Assembly (NCBI RefSeq): GCF_026619435.1
Contig: NZ_JAOVZQ010000001.1
Coordinates: 4,798,501 to 4,862,500 of the forward strand
Reading direction: 5' to 3'
DNA length: 64,000 nucleotides
From: Hoeflea ulvae
GTDB taxonomy: Bacteria > Pseudomonadota > Alphaproteobacteria > Rhizobiales > Rhizobiaceae
The notes beneath the pieces are model-generated. The model did no database searches and was not told the DNA's origin. It worked only from the letters and a program-made list of their open reading frames with translations. Positions 52,750 to 61,255 of the stretch are shown here, one piece after another. Within the stretch, counting starts at the first letter, position 1, and each line of letters begins with the position of its first letter. The position numbers and the translations under genes were made by a program.

Positions 52750-54357
52750 TCAATTCTTTGTCAGATGCTCGGCAAGACGGATCGCCATGGCAGCGATGGT
52801 CAGCGACGGCGCATTGACCGGCGCGCTGACATGGGTGGAGGCGCCCAGCACATAGAGATTGGGGTGCTGGTGCGTGCACAGATCGGTATCGACCACCGAC
52901 GCCGCCGGATCCGTGCCCATGCGCGTGGTGCCGGCGATGATGGCGTTGGACAGATAGGGTTCGTCATCCTTGATATCCGGCGCGCCCATCAGCGTGAGCA
53001 CCTTGGTGTTGACCTCGCGGGCGACATCGATGCCCGCCCGTGTATAGTCATCGATGGCGAAAGCCACGCGCGGACGCGGTATGCCGGCGCTGTCGGGCTT
53101 GTCCGACAGCGTGATGCGGTTTTCAGGCACGCCAAGCGTCTCGGCGGATGAATTGATCCTCACATGACGGGCGATCGTGTCATTGAGCGCGCTCACCAGC
53201 GCGCCGCCTCGCATGCCCTTGCCAATCAGCTCCCGTGACAGCTTTTCGGCATCGGAATTGCCGCTCCAGCCATTGTTCATGAAGGAGGTTCCGAAGGCGG
53301 CATATTCCTTGCGGAAGTCGCCGTCCCGATATTCGATGATGCCCGATGTCTGCTGCGGACCACGATAGGGGAACACGGGATTGGTGACTTCGCCCATCAC
53401 ATCGACATTGTATTGCGAAAGCAAATAGCGCCCCACCTGGTCGTGCCCGTTGCCAACCCCGTCTGGCGCGGTTTCCTGTCTGGAATTGAGCATCAGACGC
53501 GGATTCTCGATGGCATGCGCGCCGAGCACGAAGCTGTTGCCCGTCACCTTGGCGGTGCTGCCGTCGGGGCGGCGGATGGTCAGGGAAACGACGTTCCGGT
53601 CAGCCCCGATCTCGATAAAGGTCACCAGCGCTTCGAGCTCGATCCGGGCTCCCGCGGCCAGCGCCTTGTCCATGTCCATCGAGGCATCGTATTTTGCCCC
53701 GATCGGACAGATCGGAACGCAGGTATTGTTGCCGCAACAGGCCGGGCGGTTGTCGAATATCTCGGAATTACGGGCATGCGAAAAGCGCCTCGACTGCAGG
53801 CCCATCTTGCCAAGCGCCTTGTCGATCTCGAGATCCATGAAGGACGCGGGGATGGGCGGCATGGCATAGCCCTCGCCGTCGCGGCGGGGGGCGCCCCAGG
53901 AATAGTCCGGGTCGCCCGACACGCCCCAGCGCGCCTCGGCCTGCTCGTAATAGGGAACCAGATCCTCATAGGCGATCGGCCAGTCGGTGCCGCGGCCATA
54001 CAGCGTGGCGCTGCGGAAGTCATTGGGCCGCAGCCGGTCGGCAAAACCCGTCCAGTGCCAGCTCGTGCCGCCATAGATGCGCAGATAGGCGCCGATGAAC
54101 CGTTCGGGGCCAGCCTGGTCATAGAAATCGTCATAGCCCGTATCAGTGGGATGGGGAGCCCAGTCCTGGCTGGGATAGGGCCCCTGCGGTCCCTTGACCG
54201 GGTTGGCGTAAAACTCCGCCAGATATTCCGAGCGCGACTTGCGCCCGCCCGCCTCCAGGACCAGGACATCGCGGCCGGCCTCGGCAAGGCTGCGCGAAAG
54301 ATGCGCACCCGCCATGCCGGAGCCCACGATCACGATATCGGCGTGCAGATCGGTCAT
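52750..54357 (-). CDS. GMC-family FAD-dependent oxidoreductase
   Basis: A 535-residue flavoprotein with the ADP-binding motif VIVGSGMAGAHLS at the N-terminus, a Cys-rich loop CCGNNTCVPICPIGAKYDA near residue 210 and the C-terminal catalytic region STHVSAPVNAPSLTIAA. Members with such a Cys loop oxidise sugars, glycosides or polyols and pass electrons to a cytochrome c. The overlapping upstream gene encodes a Tat-exported small subunit, and a cytochrome c is in the same operon, so a membrane-associated dehydrogenase complex is likely. Confidence 0.88.
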   Translation of the reverse strand: MTDLHADIVIVGSGMAGAHLSRSLAEAGRDVLVLEAGGRKSRSEYLAEFYANPVKGPQGPYPSQDWAPHPTDTGYDDFYDQAGPERFIGAYLRIYGGTSWHWTGFADRLRPNDFRSATLYGRGTDWPIAYEDLVPYYEQAEARWGVSGDPDYSWGAPRRDGEGYAMPPIPASFMDLEIDKALGKMGLQSRRFSHARNSEIFDNRPACCGNNTCVPICPIGAKYDASMDMDKALAAGARIELEALVTFIEIGADRNVVSLTIRRPDGSTAKVTGNSFVLGAHAIENPRLMLNSRQETAPDGVGNGHDQVGRYLLSQYNVDVMGEVTNPVFPYRGPQQTSGIIEYRDGDFRKEYAAFGTSFMNNGWSGNSDAEKLSRELIGKGMRGGALVSALNDTIARHVRINSSAETLGVPENRITLSDKPDSAGIPRPRVAFAIDDYTRAGIDVAREVNTKVLTLMGAPDIKDDEPYLSNAIIAGTTRMGTDPAASVVDTDLCTHQHPNLYVLGASTHVSAPVNAPSLTIAAMAIRLAEHLTKN

Positions 54358-54827
54358 GCGGCCTCCCAGGGCTTGAGCCAGTAACCGAATTCAGGTCCCG
54401 CACACAGGCCCGGCGCCTTGGCGAAGCGCAGGGATTTCCAGCCCAGGGCGTGGGGATAGTTGACCATCGGGGCGGTGGCGACCGAGGGATTGGCCGAACC
54501 GGTAAACAGATAGAGCGCAATCCAGCGCACCTGGCCCTCGATCTCGTCGGGCTGGGGCTCAAGCACGCTGGCAATGCCATTATGGCCGAAATGCTCAACC
54601 AGCCGCCACAGCGCCGGTGCGCCGTATTCCTGCGCAAAATCACGCCGCAGTGCAGCCCGCAGCACCGGGGACACCGGAACCGGTCCGGCAATGGCACTCA
54701 CCAGGCCGTCCAGCACCGCATCGTCATGGGCCGTGCCGAGCCGGGCCGCATTCGCCGCCGGAGCGAGCGCAAGCACGCTGCAGCTTCCCGCAAGGAAAGC
54801 TCTTCTGGAAAGGCCGCAGCCGCTCAC
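54354..54827 (-). CDS. Tat-exported small subunit of a GMC dehydrogenase (gluconate/sorbitol dehydrogenase subunit-like)
   Basis: A 157-residue protein with a twin-arginine signal SRRAFLAG at residues 7-14 and a hydrophobic stretch ending PAANAA. The mature part resembles the small subunits that carry FAD dehydrogenases across the membrane as hitch-hikers. The start is a GTG that overlaps the previous stop (GTGA), and its own stop overlaps the GMC start (ATGA). The GMC enzyme lacks a signal of its own, in keeping with co-export. Confidence 0.78.
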   Translation of the reverse strand: MSGCGLSRRAFLAGSCSVLALAPAANAARLGTAHDDAVLDGLVSAIAGPVPVSPVLRAALRRDFAQEYGAPALWRLVEHFGHNGIASVLEPQPDEIEGQVRWIALYLFTGSANPSVATAPMVNYPHALGWKSLRFAKAPGLCAGPEFGYWLKPWEAA

Positions 54828-55522
54828 TTGACCGACACTTGCACGAAACCGCGCGAGCGGTTGGAACCGGCATCGACAAGCATCATCGCCTCGTGCAGTT
54901 TCTCGACGCTGATCCAGACCGGCGGATATTTGTATTTGGCCACATCCAGGATCAGCACCGTGTCGGTGTCCTCGTCATAGGCTGCGACCGGGGAGATGTG
55001 ACCGTCGCCATTCTGGGGCAGCGCCTTGCGGGAATAATTGACGATCAGCCGTGCATTGCTGTCGCCAAGGGTCTGCTTGATGGCGGCTCTGAGCTCATCC
55101 ACCGAGGTTTCATCGGCGAAGCGATGTTCGGCGGCCAGCCCGACATTTTCGATGAAGCTGTCCAGCTCATCGAGCGTCAGCCCTTCATGCTCGACCATGG
55201 CATAGGGCTTGAGCGCCTGGTTTGCCGGGTTGAACAGCGTGTCCTGGGTAAACAGGGCCCAGGGGAAAAGCCGGGTCGGCGATGGGCGCGGGATATCCAG
55301 GGAATTGGCGACACCGGCAACGGTGGCCGGGCCGCAAAAGGTGAGGATCTGTTCGCTTTCCAGATAGCTGGCCAGACTGAAATAATCCCGGTTGAGTTCG
55401 GCATCGAGCAGCCTTTGCCCGCCGGCATCGCTGGTCAGGTAGAGCAACTGCTCATCAGCCTGGACCGGAGCCGCGATGCAAAACGCGCCAATGACGAATG
55501 CGACTAGTGTTCTGCGAACCAT
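54824..55522 (-). CDS. Exported phytochelatin-synthase-like cysteine peptidase
   Basis: A 232-residue protein of the phytochelatin synthase N-terminal family. After a signal peptide (VAFVIGAFCIAAPVQA) it shows the catalytic triad: Cys in TFCGPATVAG, His in DGHISPVAAYD and Asp in LILDVAKYKYPPVW. Bacterial members usually cleave glutathione to gamma-glutamylcysteine rather than make phytochelatins. The C-terminal Cys-rich metal-sensing domain of the plant enzyme is absent. It overlaps the cytochrome c gene by 19 nt. An exported form points to a periplasmic role with glutathione or another gamma-glutamyl or Gly-ended peptide. Confidence 0.88.
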   Translation of the reverse strand: MVRRTLVAFVIGAFCIAAPVQADEQLLYLTSDAGGQRLLDAELNRDYFSLASYLESEQILTFCGPATVAGVANSLDIPRPSPTRLFPWALFTQDTLFNPANQALKPYAMVEHEGLTLDELDSFIENVGLAAEHRFADETSVDELRAAIKQTLGDSNARLIVNYSRKALPQNGDGHISPVAAYDEDTDTVLILDVAKYKYPPVWISVEKLHEAMMLVDAGSNRSRGFVQVSVK

Positions 55523-55809
55523 TGCACGATCTCCTCGATATCCTGGTCAGACATATCCTTGACGTAAAACGCCATCACCCCGGCCGGACCGCCGGTCCGG
55601 CGGCCTTCGCGATAGGCGCGCAGCGCCATCGCCATGTAGTCGGCACGCTGACCTGCCAGAATCGGCACGCCGGCGACCAACGGATTGCCATCGGCCGAAT
55701 GGCAGGAGACGCAGGCCGCAGCCTTGGCCGGCACGGCGCTGTCCTCTGCATGGGCGGCAAACGGCGCCAGCAGCGCCACGAGTGCCAGGCTAAGCCTTGA
55801 TATTGACAT
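55504..55809 (-). CDS. Class I cytochrome c, periplasmic
   Basis: A 101-residue exported c-type cytochrome. The signal peptide (LALVALLAPFAAHA) is followed by one heme motif CVSCH, the second-turn region LAGQRADYMAMALRAYREG and the axial Met near VMAFYVKDMSDQDI. It overlaps the multicopper oxidase gene by 20 nt. It could carry electrons from the GMC dehydrogenase to a terminal oxidase, or serve the multicopper oxidase. Confidence 0.9.
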   Translation of the reverse strand: MSISRLSLALVALLAPFAAHAEDSAVPAKAAACVSCHSADGNPLVAGVPILAGQRADYMAMALRAYREGRRTGGPAGVMAFYVKDMSDQDIEEIVQWFAEH

Positions 55810-57346
55810 TGAGCATCATCCCCAGGTCCTCGTGTGGCAGTATGTGGCAGTGCATGACAAAGCGCCCGTCAAAATCGGTAAAGCGCATGCGCACGGTGGC
55901 GGTGCCTGCCGCGGGCACGGCAATGGTGTCCTGCCACTGGATCTCGGCAAGCCGCTCGCCATTGATATGGGTGATCTGCATCGGATTGACGTGCACATGG
56001 AGCGGATGGGGGAAGGGTGTCGTGTTGACGAATTCCCACTCCTCGGCCGAGCCCAGATCCGCCACGATGTCATCGCGCGCCGGATCGAACGGCTTGCCGT
56101 TGAGCGTGAACACCGTGTCCTTGTACATGCCCGGTGCGTCGATGACGCCCAAGACAATCTGCCGCCGGTTGGTGATCTCGGCGTCCGTGATCGCGGTCAG
56201 AACCACATTGTCCGGCAATTCGTCCTGAGGAATCCGTGTGCCCTTCTTCACGTCAGCGGCAATACGGTCGGTATTGGCCGGCAGCACGATCACCTGCGCC
56301 ATTCGCGCATCCGGGATCGGTGTCGTGCCTTGCGAAAAGGCCGGGCGGAACAGCTCATAAACGCCCACCTTGGGCGCCCGCACCAGGATATTGGCGCGAT
56401 TGCCCGGCGCGATCTCGATGCTGTCGGTCTTGCGGGCGAAATCATGCGGATTGCCGTCAAAGCCGATCTCGTAGAGCTCGAGACCGTCAAGCGTCATCGG
56501 CAGGAACTGCTCGTCGCCGGCATGGAGCCAGCGCCAATGCTGCACCTCGCCCTCGCGCATGTAGATCCGCGGCTGGTATTGACCATTGATCAGCCAGTAG
56601 CGCTCTGAATCCAGGCTCCAGATCGTGTCGTAGCTGTCAACCTTGCCGTCTTCCTCATCCACCACGGGACACTGGAACACCATGACGCGCTCGATCGCCT
56701 CTGCCACCTCCGGCACATCATCGAGCGTGCCGGTGACGATCATCATCCCGCCGCAGCCCGAGGCCACCTGCACGGCGACGGAGCCATGCCGGTGCGGGTG
56801 ATACCAGTAATTGCCGGCCGGATGATCCATCGGCAGTTGCACCAGGTAATTGAAGCTCTCGCCCGGATTGATCTGCAGGAAGACATTGTCGCTGTTGCCC
56901 TTCGGGCTGACATGAAAACCGTGGAAATGCAGATTGGTCGAATTGAACTGGTTGGGCGTATTGGTCACCGGGTCGCGGTCACGATTGGGCGGCATCTGGT
57001 TGTGCAGCGCGATTTCCATCTCGTCACCGGGCATCAGCCGGAATGTCGGGCCAGGAAGCTCGCCGCCGTAAAGCCGCAGCGACGCGCTGGCATAGGGCAG
57101 ATCCTTGCGTGCGATCACCATGGTCATCTCGGTCTCGAAGCGGCCGCCGACGGAGCGTATCTCCCGCGGATTCTTCAGATCGTCCTCAAGGCCGAGCGGC
57201 GAACTGGCCGGAACATGCCGCGGATCATCGACCGCCTCGCCGTCGGCTGCCGCCAGGTCGTCCCCGCGCAGGGCGATCACACCGGTGGCGGCCAATGCGG
57301 CCATGGCGGTGGTGCCCAGAAGGAGTGTGCGCTTAGTGAACTGCAT
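55790..57346 (-). CDS. Multicopper oxidase
   Basis: A 518-residue three-domain multicopper oxidase. Copper ligands are visible as NLHFHGFH, WYHPHRHG, FPHPLHVH and the C-terminal MHCHILPHEDLGMM with the type 1 Cys. An N-terminal export signal (FTKRTLLLGTTAMAALAATG) is Tat-like with KR rather than RR. It is the first gene of a six-gene overlapping operon and may oxidise Cu(I), a phenolic compound or another reduced substrate. The ATG at 57346 is preferred to a start 24 codons upstream. Confidence 0.9.
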   Translation of the reverse strand: MQFTKRTLLLGTTAMAALAATGVIALRGDDLAAADGEAVDDPRHVPASSPLGLEDDLKNPREIRSVGGRFETEMTMVIARKDLPYASASLRLYGGELPGPTFRLMPGDEMEIALHNQMPPNRDRDPVTNTPNQFNSTNLHFHGFHVSPKGNSDNVFLQINPGESFNYLVQLPMDHPAGNYWYHPHRHGSVAVQVASGCGGMMIVTGTLDDVPEVAEAIERVMVFQCPVVDEEDGKVDSYDTIWSLDSERYWLINGQYQPRIYMREGEVQHWRWLHAGDEQFLPMTLDGLELYEIGFDGNPHDFARKTDSIEIAPGNRANILVRAPKVGVYELFRPAFSQGTTPIPDARMAQVIVLPANTDRIAADVKKGTRIPQDELPDNVVLTAITDAEITNRRQIVLGVIDAPGMYKDTVFTLNGKPFDPARDDIVADLGSAEEWEFVNTTPFPHPLHVHVNPMQITHINGERLAEIQWQDTIAVPAAGTATVRMRFTDFDGRFVMHCHILPHEDLGMMLNVNIKA

Positions 57347-57837
57347 GGGACTGGTTCCGCCTTGGCTGTTTTGTCTGCCGAACACTCTTTCTCGTTGGCC
57401 GAGTTCCAAGGTCGACAACTAAGCACTTGGCAATCATGAACAATTAGCCACTGAAAAAGCTCCTAAACCGTTAATATTACAATTTGCAATTGATCAAACG
57501 ACGCGACCGCCACCGATCATACCACACCCGGAAGCCATCGTCAGGGATCGCCCGCATTCCCGGAATCAGTTGTGTCGCGATATCTGCAGCGCAAACTGGC
57601 CGATCCTGTACCCCCACGCCGCGCGGGCCAGTGCCCAATATCGAATTTGCGTCCACGCCGCAGGTCTTCGACATGCGCATCAAAAACCAGAAAGCCCCGT
57701 ATCGCCACCGAAGCACTGCACGTCCTCCTCTTCCAAGGGACCCTCAGCTGCGCGCATCTGAAACTTCCATGAAGCCGAGCCTTGCCCTACCCTCAAAACG
57801 CAAAAAGCGCCCCATGGGGCGCTGATCATGGTGTGTT
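57347..57837. other. 491-bp gap between the multicopper oxidase and the insertion sequences
   Basis: It should hold the promoter of the oxidase operon. Open frames here (for example 57477-57716 minus) have no recognisable family or ribosome-binding site, and I treat them as chance. The right end carries a near-copy of the rRNA-operon terminator (57802-57822) and then abuts the outer insertion sequence. Confidence 0.6.
57802..57822 (-). terminator. Second copy of the rRNA-operon-type terminator
   Basis: On the minus strand GCGCCCC-AT-GGGGCGC is followed by TTTTTGC. The surrounding 29 bp (57801-57829) match 60471-60499 at all but one position. It lies on the other side of the nested insertion sequences from the tRNA-fMet terminator. 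Confidence 0.75.
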
Positions 57838-57917
57838 TGACGTGCCCCCGCCAAATTGGGCCATTTGAAGCTGGAATTTTCCATTTATGATCCCTGCGGG
57901 GACAGAAGGAGAGTTCC

Positions 57918-58184
57918 ATGAAGGCATCGAAATTTTCCGAAGCGCAAATCGCCTTTGTCTTGAAGCAGGCTGAAGAAGGAGCCGCTGTCGCTGACGTCTG
58001 CCGCAAGGCCGGGATTTCTGATGCGACATTTTATAACTGGCGGAAGAAGTATGCAGGCCTGATGCCGTCGGAAATGAAGCGGCTGCGACAGCTGGAGGAT
58101 GAGAACAACAGGCTCAAGAAGATCGTTGCGGACCTGTCGCTCGACAAAGCCATGCTCCAGGACGTGCTGTCAAAAAAGCTCTGA
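57918..58184 (+). CDS. IS3-family transposase OrfA (element A)
   Basis: An 88-residue DNA-binding subunit: HTH segment FSEAQIAFVLKQAEEGAAVADVC-like at residues 6-28, GISDATFYNWRKKY and a leucine-zipper tail ending in LSKKL. The slippery run A6G at 58172-58178 lies three codons before the stop; a -1 shift there enters the OrfB frame and would give the fused transposase. AGGAG precedes the ATG. Confidence 0.92.
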   Translation: MKASKFSEAQIAFVLKQAEEGAAVADVCRKAGISDATFYNWRKKYAGLMPSEMKRLRQLEDENNRLKKIVADLSLDKAMLQDVLSKKL

Positions 58185-58207
58185 GGCCTGCCCGCAAACG
58201 GGAACTT

Positions 58208-59008
58208 GTGGACAGGGTCAAAGGGGACTGGAAGGTCTCGACACGCCGGGCTTGCTCGGCGCTGCAGATCGACCGCTCCCTCTATGTCTACAAGTCGAAG
58301 CGTGGCGAGAAGGCCGAACTGAAGCTGCGGATCAAGGACATCTGCCAGACGCGCGTGCGCTATGGCTACAGGCGTGTCCATATCCTGCTCAGGCGGGATG
58401 GATGGCCGGTCAACCCGAAGCGAACCTATCGCCTTTACAAGGAGATGGGCTTGCAGCTCCGCAACAAGACACCCAAGCGCCGCGTGAAGGCAAAGCTCAG
58501 AGAAGATCGAAAGGATGCGACCCATTCCAATCAGGTCTGGGCGATGGACTTCGTTCACGATCAGTTGGCGACCGGCCGCAAGCTGCGCATTTTGACGGTT
58601 GTTGATACCTTTTCCCGCTTCTCGCCCGTGGTTGATCCACGGTTCAACTACAAGGGAGAGGACGTGGTGCTGACCTTGGAGCGCGTGTGCAGGACGGTTG
58701 GCTATCCACAATCGATCAGGGTCGACAATGGCAGCGAATTCATCTCCCGCGACCTTGATCTGTGGGCCTACCAGAAGGGCGTCGTCCTCGACTTCTCCCG
58801 CCCTGGAAAGCCTACGGACAATAGCTTCATCGAATCCTTCAATGGCAAGTTCCGGGCCGAGTGCCTGAACACCCACTGGTTCCTGAGCCTTGACGACGCC
58901 CGGTCAAAATTGGAGGATTGGCGTAGAGACTATAACGAGTTCCGGCCACACAGCTCGATCGGCAACAAGGTGCCGATTTCGCTGATCAACGGCTCATCGG
59001 CTGAATAG
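58208..59008 (+). CDS. IS3-family transposase OrfB (element A), C-terminus altered by insertion
   Basis: A 266-residue integrase-fold subunit with the DDE triad: Asp in VWAMDFVHD, Asp in RVDNGSEF and Glu in SFIESFNGKFRAE. The frame is open back to the OrfA slippery site, as expected for -1 fusion. Element B has inserted after 59000, so the last residues, which without it would read SSAAPPA, now read SSAE. The catalytic core is complete, but the far inverted repeat is displaced by 1.2 kb, so mobility is probably impaired. Confidence 0.9.
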   Translation: MDRVKGDWKVSTRRACSALQIDRSLYVYKSKRGEKAELKLRIKDICQTRVRYGYRRVHILLRRDGWPVNPKRTYRLYKEMGLQLRNKTPKRRVKAKLREDRKDATHSNQVWAMDFVHDQLATGRKLRILTVVDTFSRFSPVVDPRFNYKGEDVVLTLERVCRTVGYPQSIRVDNGSEFISRDLDLWAYQKGVVLDFSRPGKPTDNSFIESFNGKFRAECLNTHWFLSLDDARSKLEDWRRDYNEFRPHSSIGNKVPISLINGSSAE

Positions 59009-59019
59009 CCCCGAGTTTT

Positions 59020-59895
59020 CTAGACACCCTCGGTTTTCATTTCTTGCTGCCGTTCGAACTCGACGGGCGACAGCATCCCGTTCCTGGCATGCTTGCGGTT
59101 TGGGTTGTAGAACATCTCGATGTAGTCGAACACATCCTGTCTGGCTTCGACTCGGGTCTTGTAGGTTCGACGCCGTATCCGCTCCCGTTTGAGCAAGTTG
59201 AAGAAGCTCTCGGCAACCGCGTTGTCATGACAGTTTCCGCGCCTACTCATTGAGTGTTCCAGATTGTGAGCCTTGAGGAAAGCAGCCCAGTCGATGCTGG
59301 TGAACTGCGAGCCCTGGTCCGAATGGATCAGCACCCTGTTCTTCGGCTTTCTACGCCACACGGACATGAGCAGGGCCTGCAAGACCACGCCCGCCGTCTG
59401 ACGGCTCTGCATTGCCCAGCCGACGACACGCCGGGAGTATAGATCGATCACGACCGCCAGATAGGCGAAACCTTCCAATGTTTTGATATAGGTGATGTCG
59501 GTCACCCAGACCGTGTCTGGCGCATCCACGTCGAACTGCCGGTCCAGCGTGTTGTTGACGACCAATGCCGGCTTTCCGCCATAGCTGCCAGGCCGACGCT
59601 TGTAGCCGATCTGGGCCTTGATGCCCGCCAGTGTAGCCAGACGCGCAACGCGGTTAGGACAGCACGTTTCGCCTTGATCCAGCAGATCATCGTGGAGCTT
59701 ACGATAGCCATAGACCTTGCCGCTGTCTTCCCAAGCTGTCCTGATCAGCTTTGTCTGACGTTCGTCTTCCTGCGCCCGATTGCTAAACGGGTTCTTCAGC
59801 CATGCGTAGAAGCCGCTAGGTTGAATGCGAAGGGAACGGCACATCGCTCGCACCGAAAACAGCGGACGATGCTCTGCTACGAAGGCGTACTTCAC
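59020..59895 (-). CDS. IS3-family transposase OrfB (element B)
   Basis: A 291-residue integrase-fold subunit with the N-terminal HTH_21 region (YGYRKLHDDLL) and the DDE triad: Asp in WVTDITYIKT, Asp in IHSDQGSQF and Glu in NAVAESFFNLLKRE. It starts with a GTG overlapping the OrfA stop (GTGA), but translation is expected mainly by -1 frameshifting at the A6G run 59925-59931. The sequence shows no internal damage. Confidence 0.93.
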   Translation of the reverse strand: MKYAFVAEHRPLFSVRAMCRSLRIQPSGFYAWLKNPFSNRAQEDERQTKLIRTAWEDSGKVYGYRKLHDDLLDQGETCCPNRVARLATLAGIKAQIGYKRRPGSYGGKPALVVNNTLDRQFDVDAPDTVWVTDITYIKTLEGFAYLAVVIDLYSRRVVGWAMQSRQTAGVVLQALLMSVWRRKPKNRVLIHSDQGSQFTSIDWAAFLKAHNLEHSMSRRGNCHDNAVAESFFNLLKRERIRRRTYKTRVEARQDVFDYIEMFYNPNRKHARNGMLSPVEFERQQEMKTEGV

Positions 59896-60170
59896 TTTGC
59901 ATCTCGCGCGAAGTACGCCGTTGCCTTTTTTAAGATGTCGCGCTCCTCCGTCACACGCGCCAGTTCAAGCTTCAGTCGTCGAACTTCAGCAGCCTGTTCG
60001 TCGATAGACCCATCGCGGGAGCCTGACTTCGCGAACCGCTTCTTCCACGCATAAAGCGAGTGGGAACTGACACCCAAGCGCTTCGAAACTTCCGCAACCG
60101 GATAACCGCGCTCAACGATCTGATGAACAGCATCGCGCTTGAAATCGTCACTGAATTTGGCTGTGCTCAT
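59892..60170 (-). CDS. IS3-family transposase OrfA (element B)
   Basis: A 92-residue DNA-binding subunit with the helix-turn-helix FSDDFKRDAVHQIVERG, then VSKRLGVSSHSLYAWKKRF and a coiled-coil segment LKLELARVTEERDILKKA. The A6G slippery run on this strand (59931 to 59925) lies about ten codons before its stop. AAGGAGG precedes the ATG with short spacing. Confidence 0.93.
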   Translation of the reverse strand: MSTAKFSDDFKRDAVHQIVERGYPVAEVSKRLGVSSHSLYAWKKRFAKSGSRDGSIDEQAAEVRRLKLELARVTEERDILKKATAYFARDAK

Positions 60171-60426
60171 GATGGCCTCCTTGCCTCAAATTTAGGGAAG
60201 AAGGCGTCTACAAATCTAGGGGCTATTCAGGCAGCCCCGCCGGCATGAGCCTTAACCCCGGAAAATTCCAGCTGCCGCTGGCCCAAAATCGGGGGGCACT
60301 TCATAGAAACCCAAGACTCTCCCGAAAACTGGAGGGAACTCGGGTCTCAGGTCACCAGGTGATTGCGCAGCAAACGCCGAAAGGATTTCAGGTTATGGCG
60401 CTTTGCGCGAGGAGTTACCATCGCCA

Positions 60427-60445
60427 GCGAAGACGATGTCTTCGC
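60427..60445. repeat. Inverted repeat downstream of the rRNA-operon terminator
   Basis: GCGAAGAC-GAT-GTCTTCGC is a perfect 8-bp palindrome 27 bp beyond the terminator. It may be a back-up terminator stem or a protein site. The surrounding 168 bp (60304-60471) show no gene. Confidence 0.4.
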
Positions 60446-60471
60446 GCCGGTGACCATTGTCCCCCAAAAGC

Positions 60472-60492
60472 AAAAAGCGCCCCTTGGGGCGC
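60472..60492 (-). terminator. Rho-independent terminator of the rRNA operon
   Basis: On the minus strand GCGCCCC-AA-GGGGCGC is followed by TTTTTGCTTTT. It lies 29 nt downstream of tRNA-fMet, the last gene of the rRNA operon. Confidence 0.88.
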
Positions 60493-60519
60493 TGATCATA
60501 CTGTAGATATCATGTAATT

Positions 60520-60597
<78 letters not shown>

Positions 60598-60799
60598 ATA
60601 AGTCCTGAGCGTCCGGGGCATGCCCGGTCTTTTGTTTGCCGGTCCTCGAGGCTATGCCTCTGTGGTCCGGCGGGGCTGCTCGACCCCGCGCCTCAAGCTT
60701 AGTGTGCCTGGGGCGATAAAAGCAAAAACGGGCCGCGATTTGCGACCCGCGGCTGGTCCAATTTTCGTAAAGGAGAAGATGAATGTTGCGATTTGCAGA

Positions 60800-60914
60800 C
60801 CTGGCAGCGACCTACTCTCCCGCGTCTTAAGACGAAGTACCATCGGCGCTGGGGCGTTTCACGGCCGTGTTCGGAATGGGAACGGGTGCAGCCGCCCCGC
60901 CATAACCACCAGGT
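60800..60914 (-). rRNA. rrf: 5S ribosomal RNA
   Basis: On the minus strand it runs from ACCTGGTGGTTATGGCGGGG to AGTAGGTCGCTGCCAGGT, with the conserved CCGAACACGG core between. The two ends pair to form the terminal stem. Ends may be off by one or two bases. Confidence 0.93.
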
Positions 60915-61255
60915 CGGCAAAGCGCAACATGCTTACTGGCCAGGACGGTTACCCGCCATGGCTGACCATGTTCCACGCGAATGGAACACATCAGTAAACT
61001 GTATGAGAAGCTGGCGGGTGGCTAAACCCTTTTGTCTTAAGAACACGTCTTCGTTTCGCTCACGGGCCGAAGCCCTGCGCGGCGCGCCAAATGATTGACG
61101 ACGGGCACTTGCCCTTGCGAAGCGTAAGCTTCGAAAGCGCGACTGCGCGTCGGCCATTATTGGCCGCCCCGTCCGGAGGATAGGCGCTATTGCGCCGCTC
61201 ATCCGTGAGGACAAAACAACTACATCGAACTGTGTTCGATGAGCACAAGCAATGA
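60915..61255 (-). other. 23S-5S spacer, about 340 bp
   Basis: No tRNA or gene is seen. Several inverted repeats (CGAAGC-GTAA-GCTTCG, GGGCA-CTT-GCCC, GGCCATTATTGGCC) suggest a folded processing region for RNase III-type maturation of the precursor. Confidence 0.6.

Larger units (their letters stand above)
59001..60229 (-). mobile_element. IS3-family element B, nested inside element A
   Basis: A 1229-bp element with terminal inverted repeats TGAATAGCCCCgAG (59001) and TGAATAGCCCCtAG (reverse complement from 60229), flanked on both sides by GGC (58998-59000 and 60230-60232), a 3-bp target duplication. It carries orfA and orfB on the minus strand and looks complete. Confidence 0.92.
57838..60303 (+). 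mobile_element. IS3-family element A (IS407-like), interrupted by element B
   Basis: Imperfect inverted repeats of about 45 bp bound it: 57838-57882 begins TGACGTGCCCCC and the reverse complement of 60260-60303 begins TGAAGTGCCCCC; both end AGCTGGAATTTTCC. Removing element B and one copy of its 3-bp duplication leaves 1234 bp, a normal IS3-family size. No flanking target duplication is visible (GTT on the left, TAG on the right). Confidence 0.85.

Noticed and set aside
57477..57716. 79-codon minus-strand frame in the gap before the insertion sequences
   Set aside because: No ribosome-binding site and no family; overlapping frames on the other strand are equally long, so it is most likely chance.
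57830..60310. Target-site duplication for the outer insertion sequence
   Set aside because: Bases flanking 57838 and 60303 do not match over 3-5 positions, so none is claimed.
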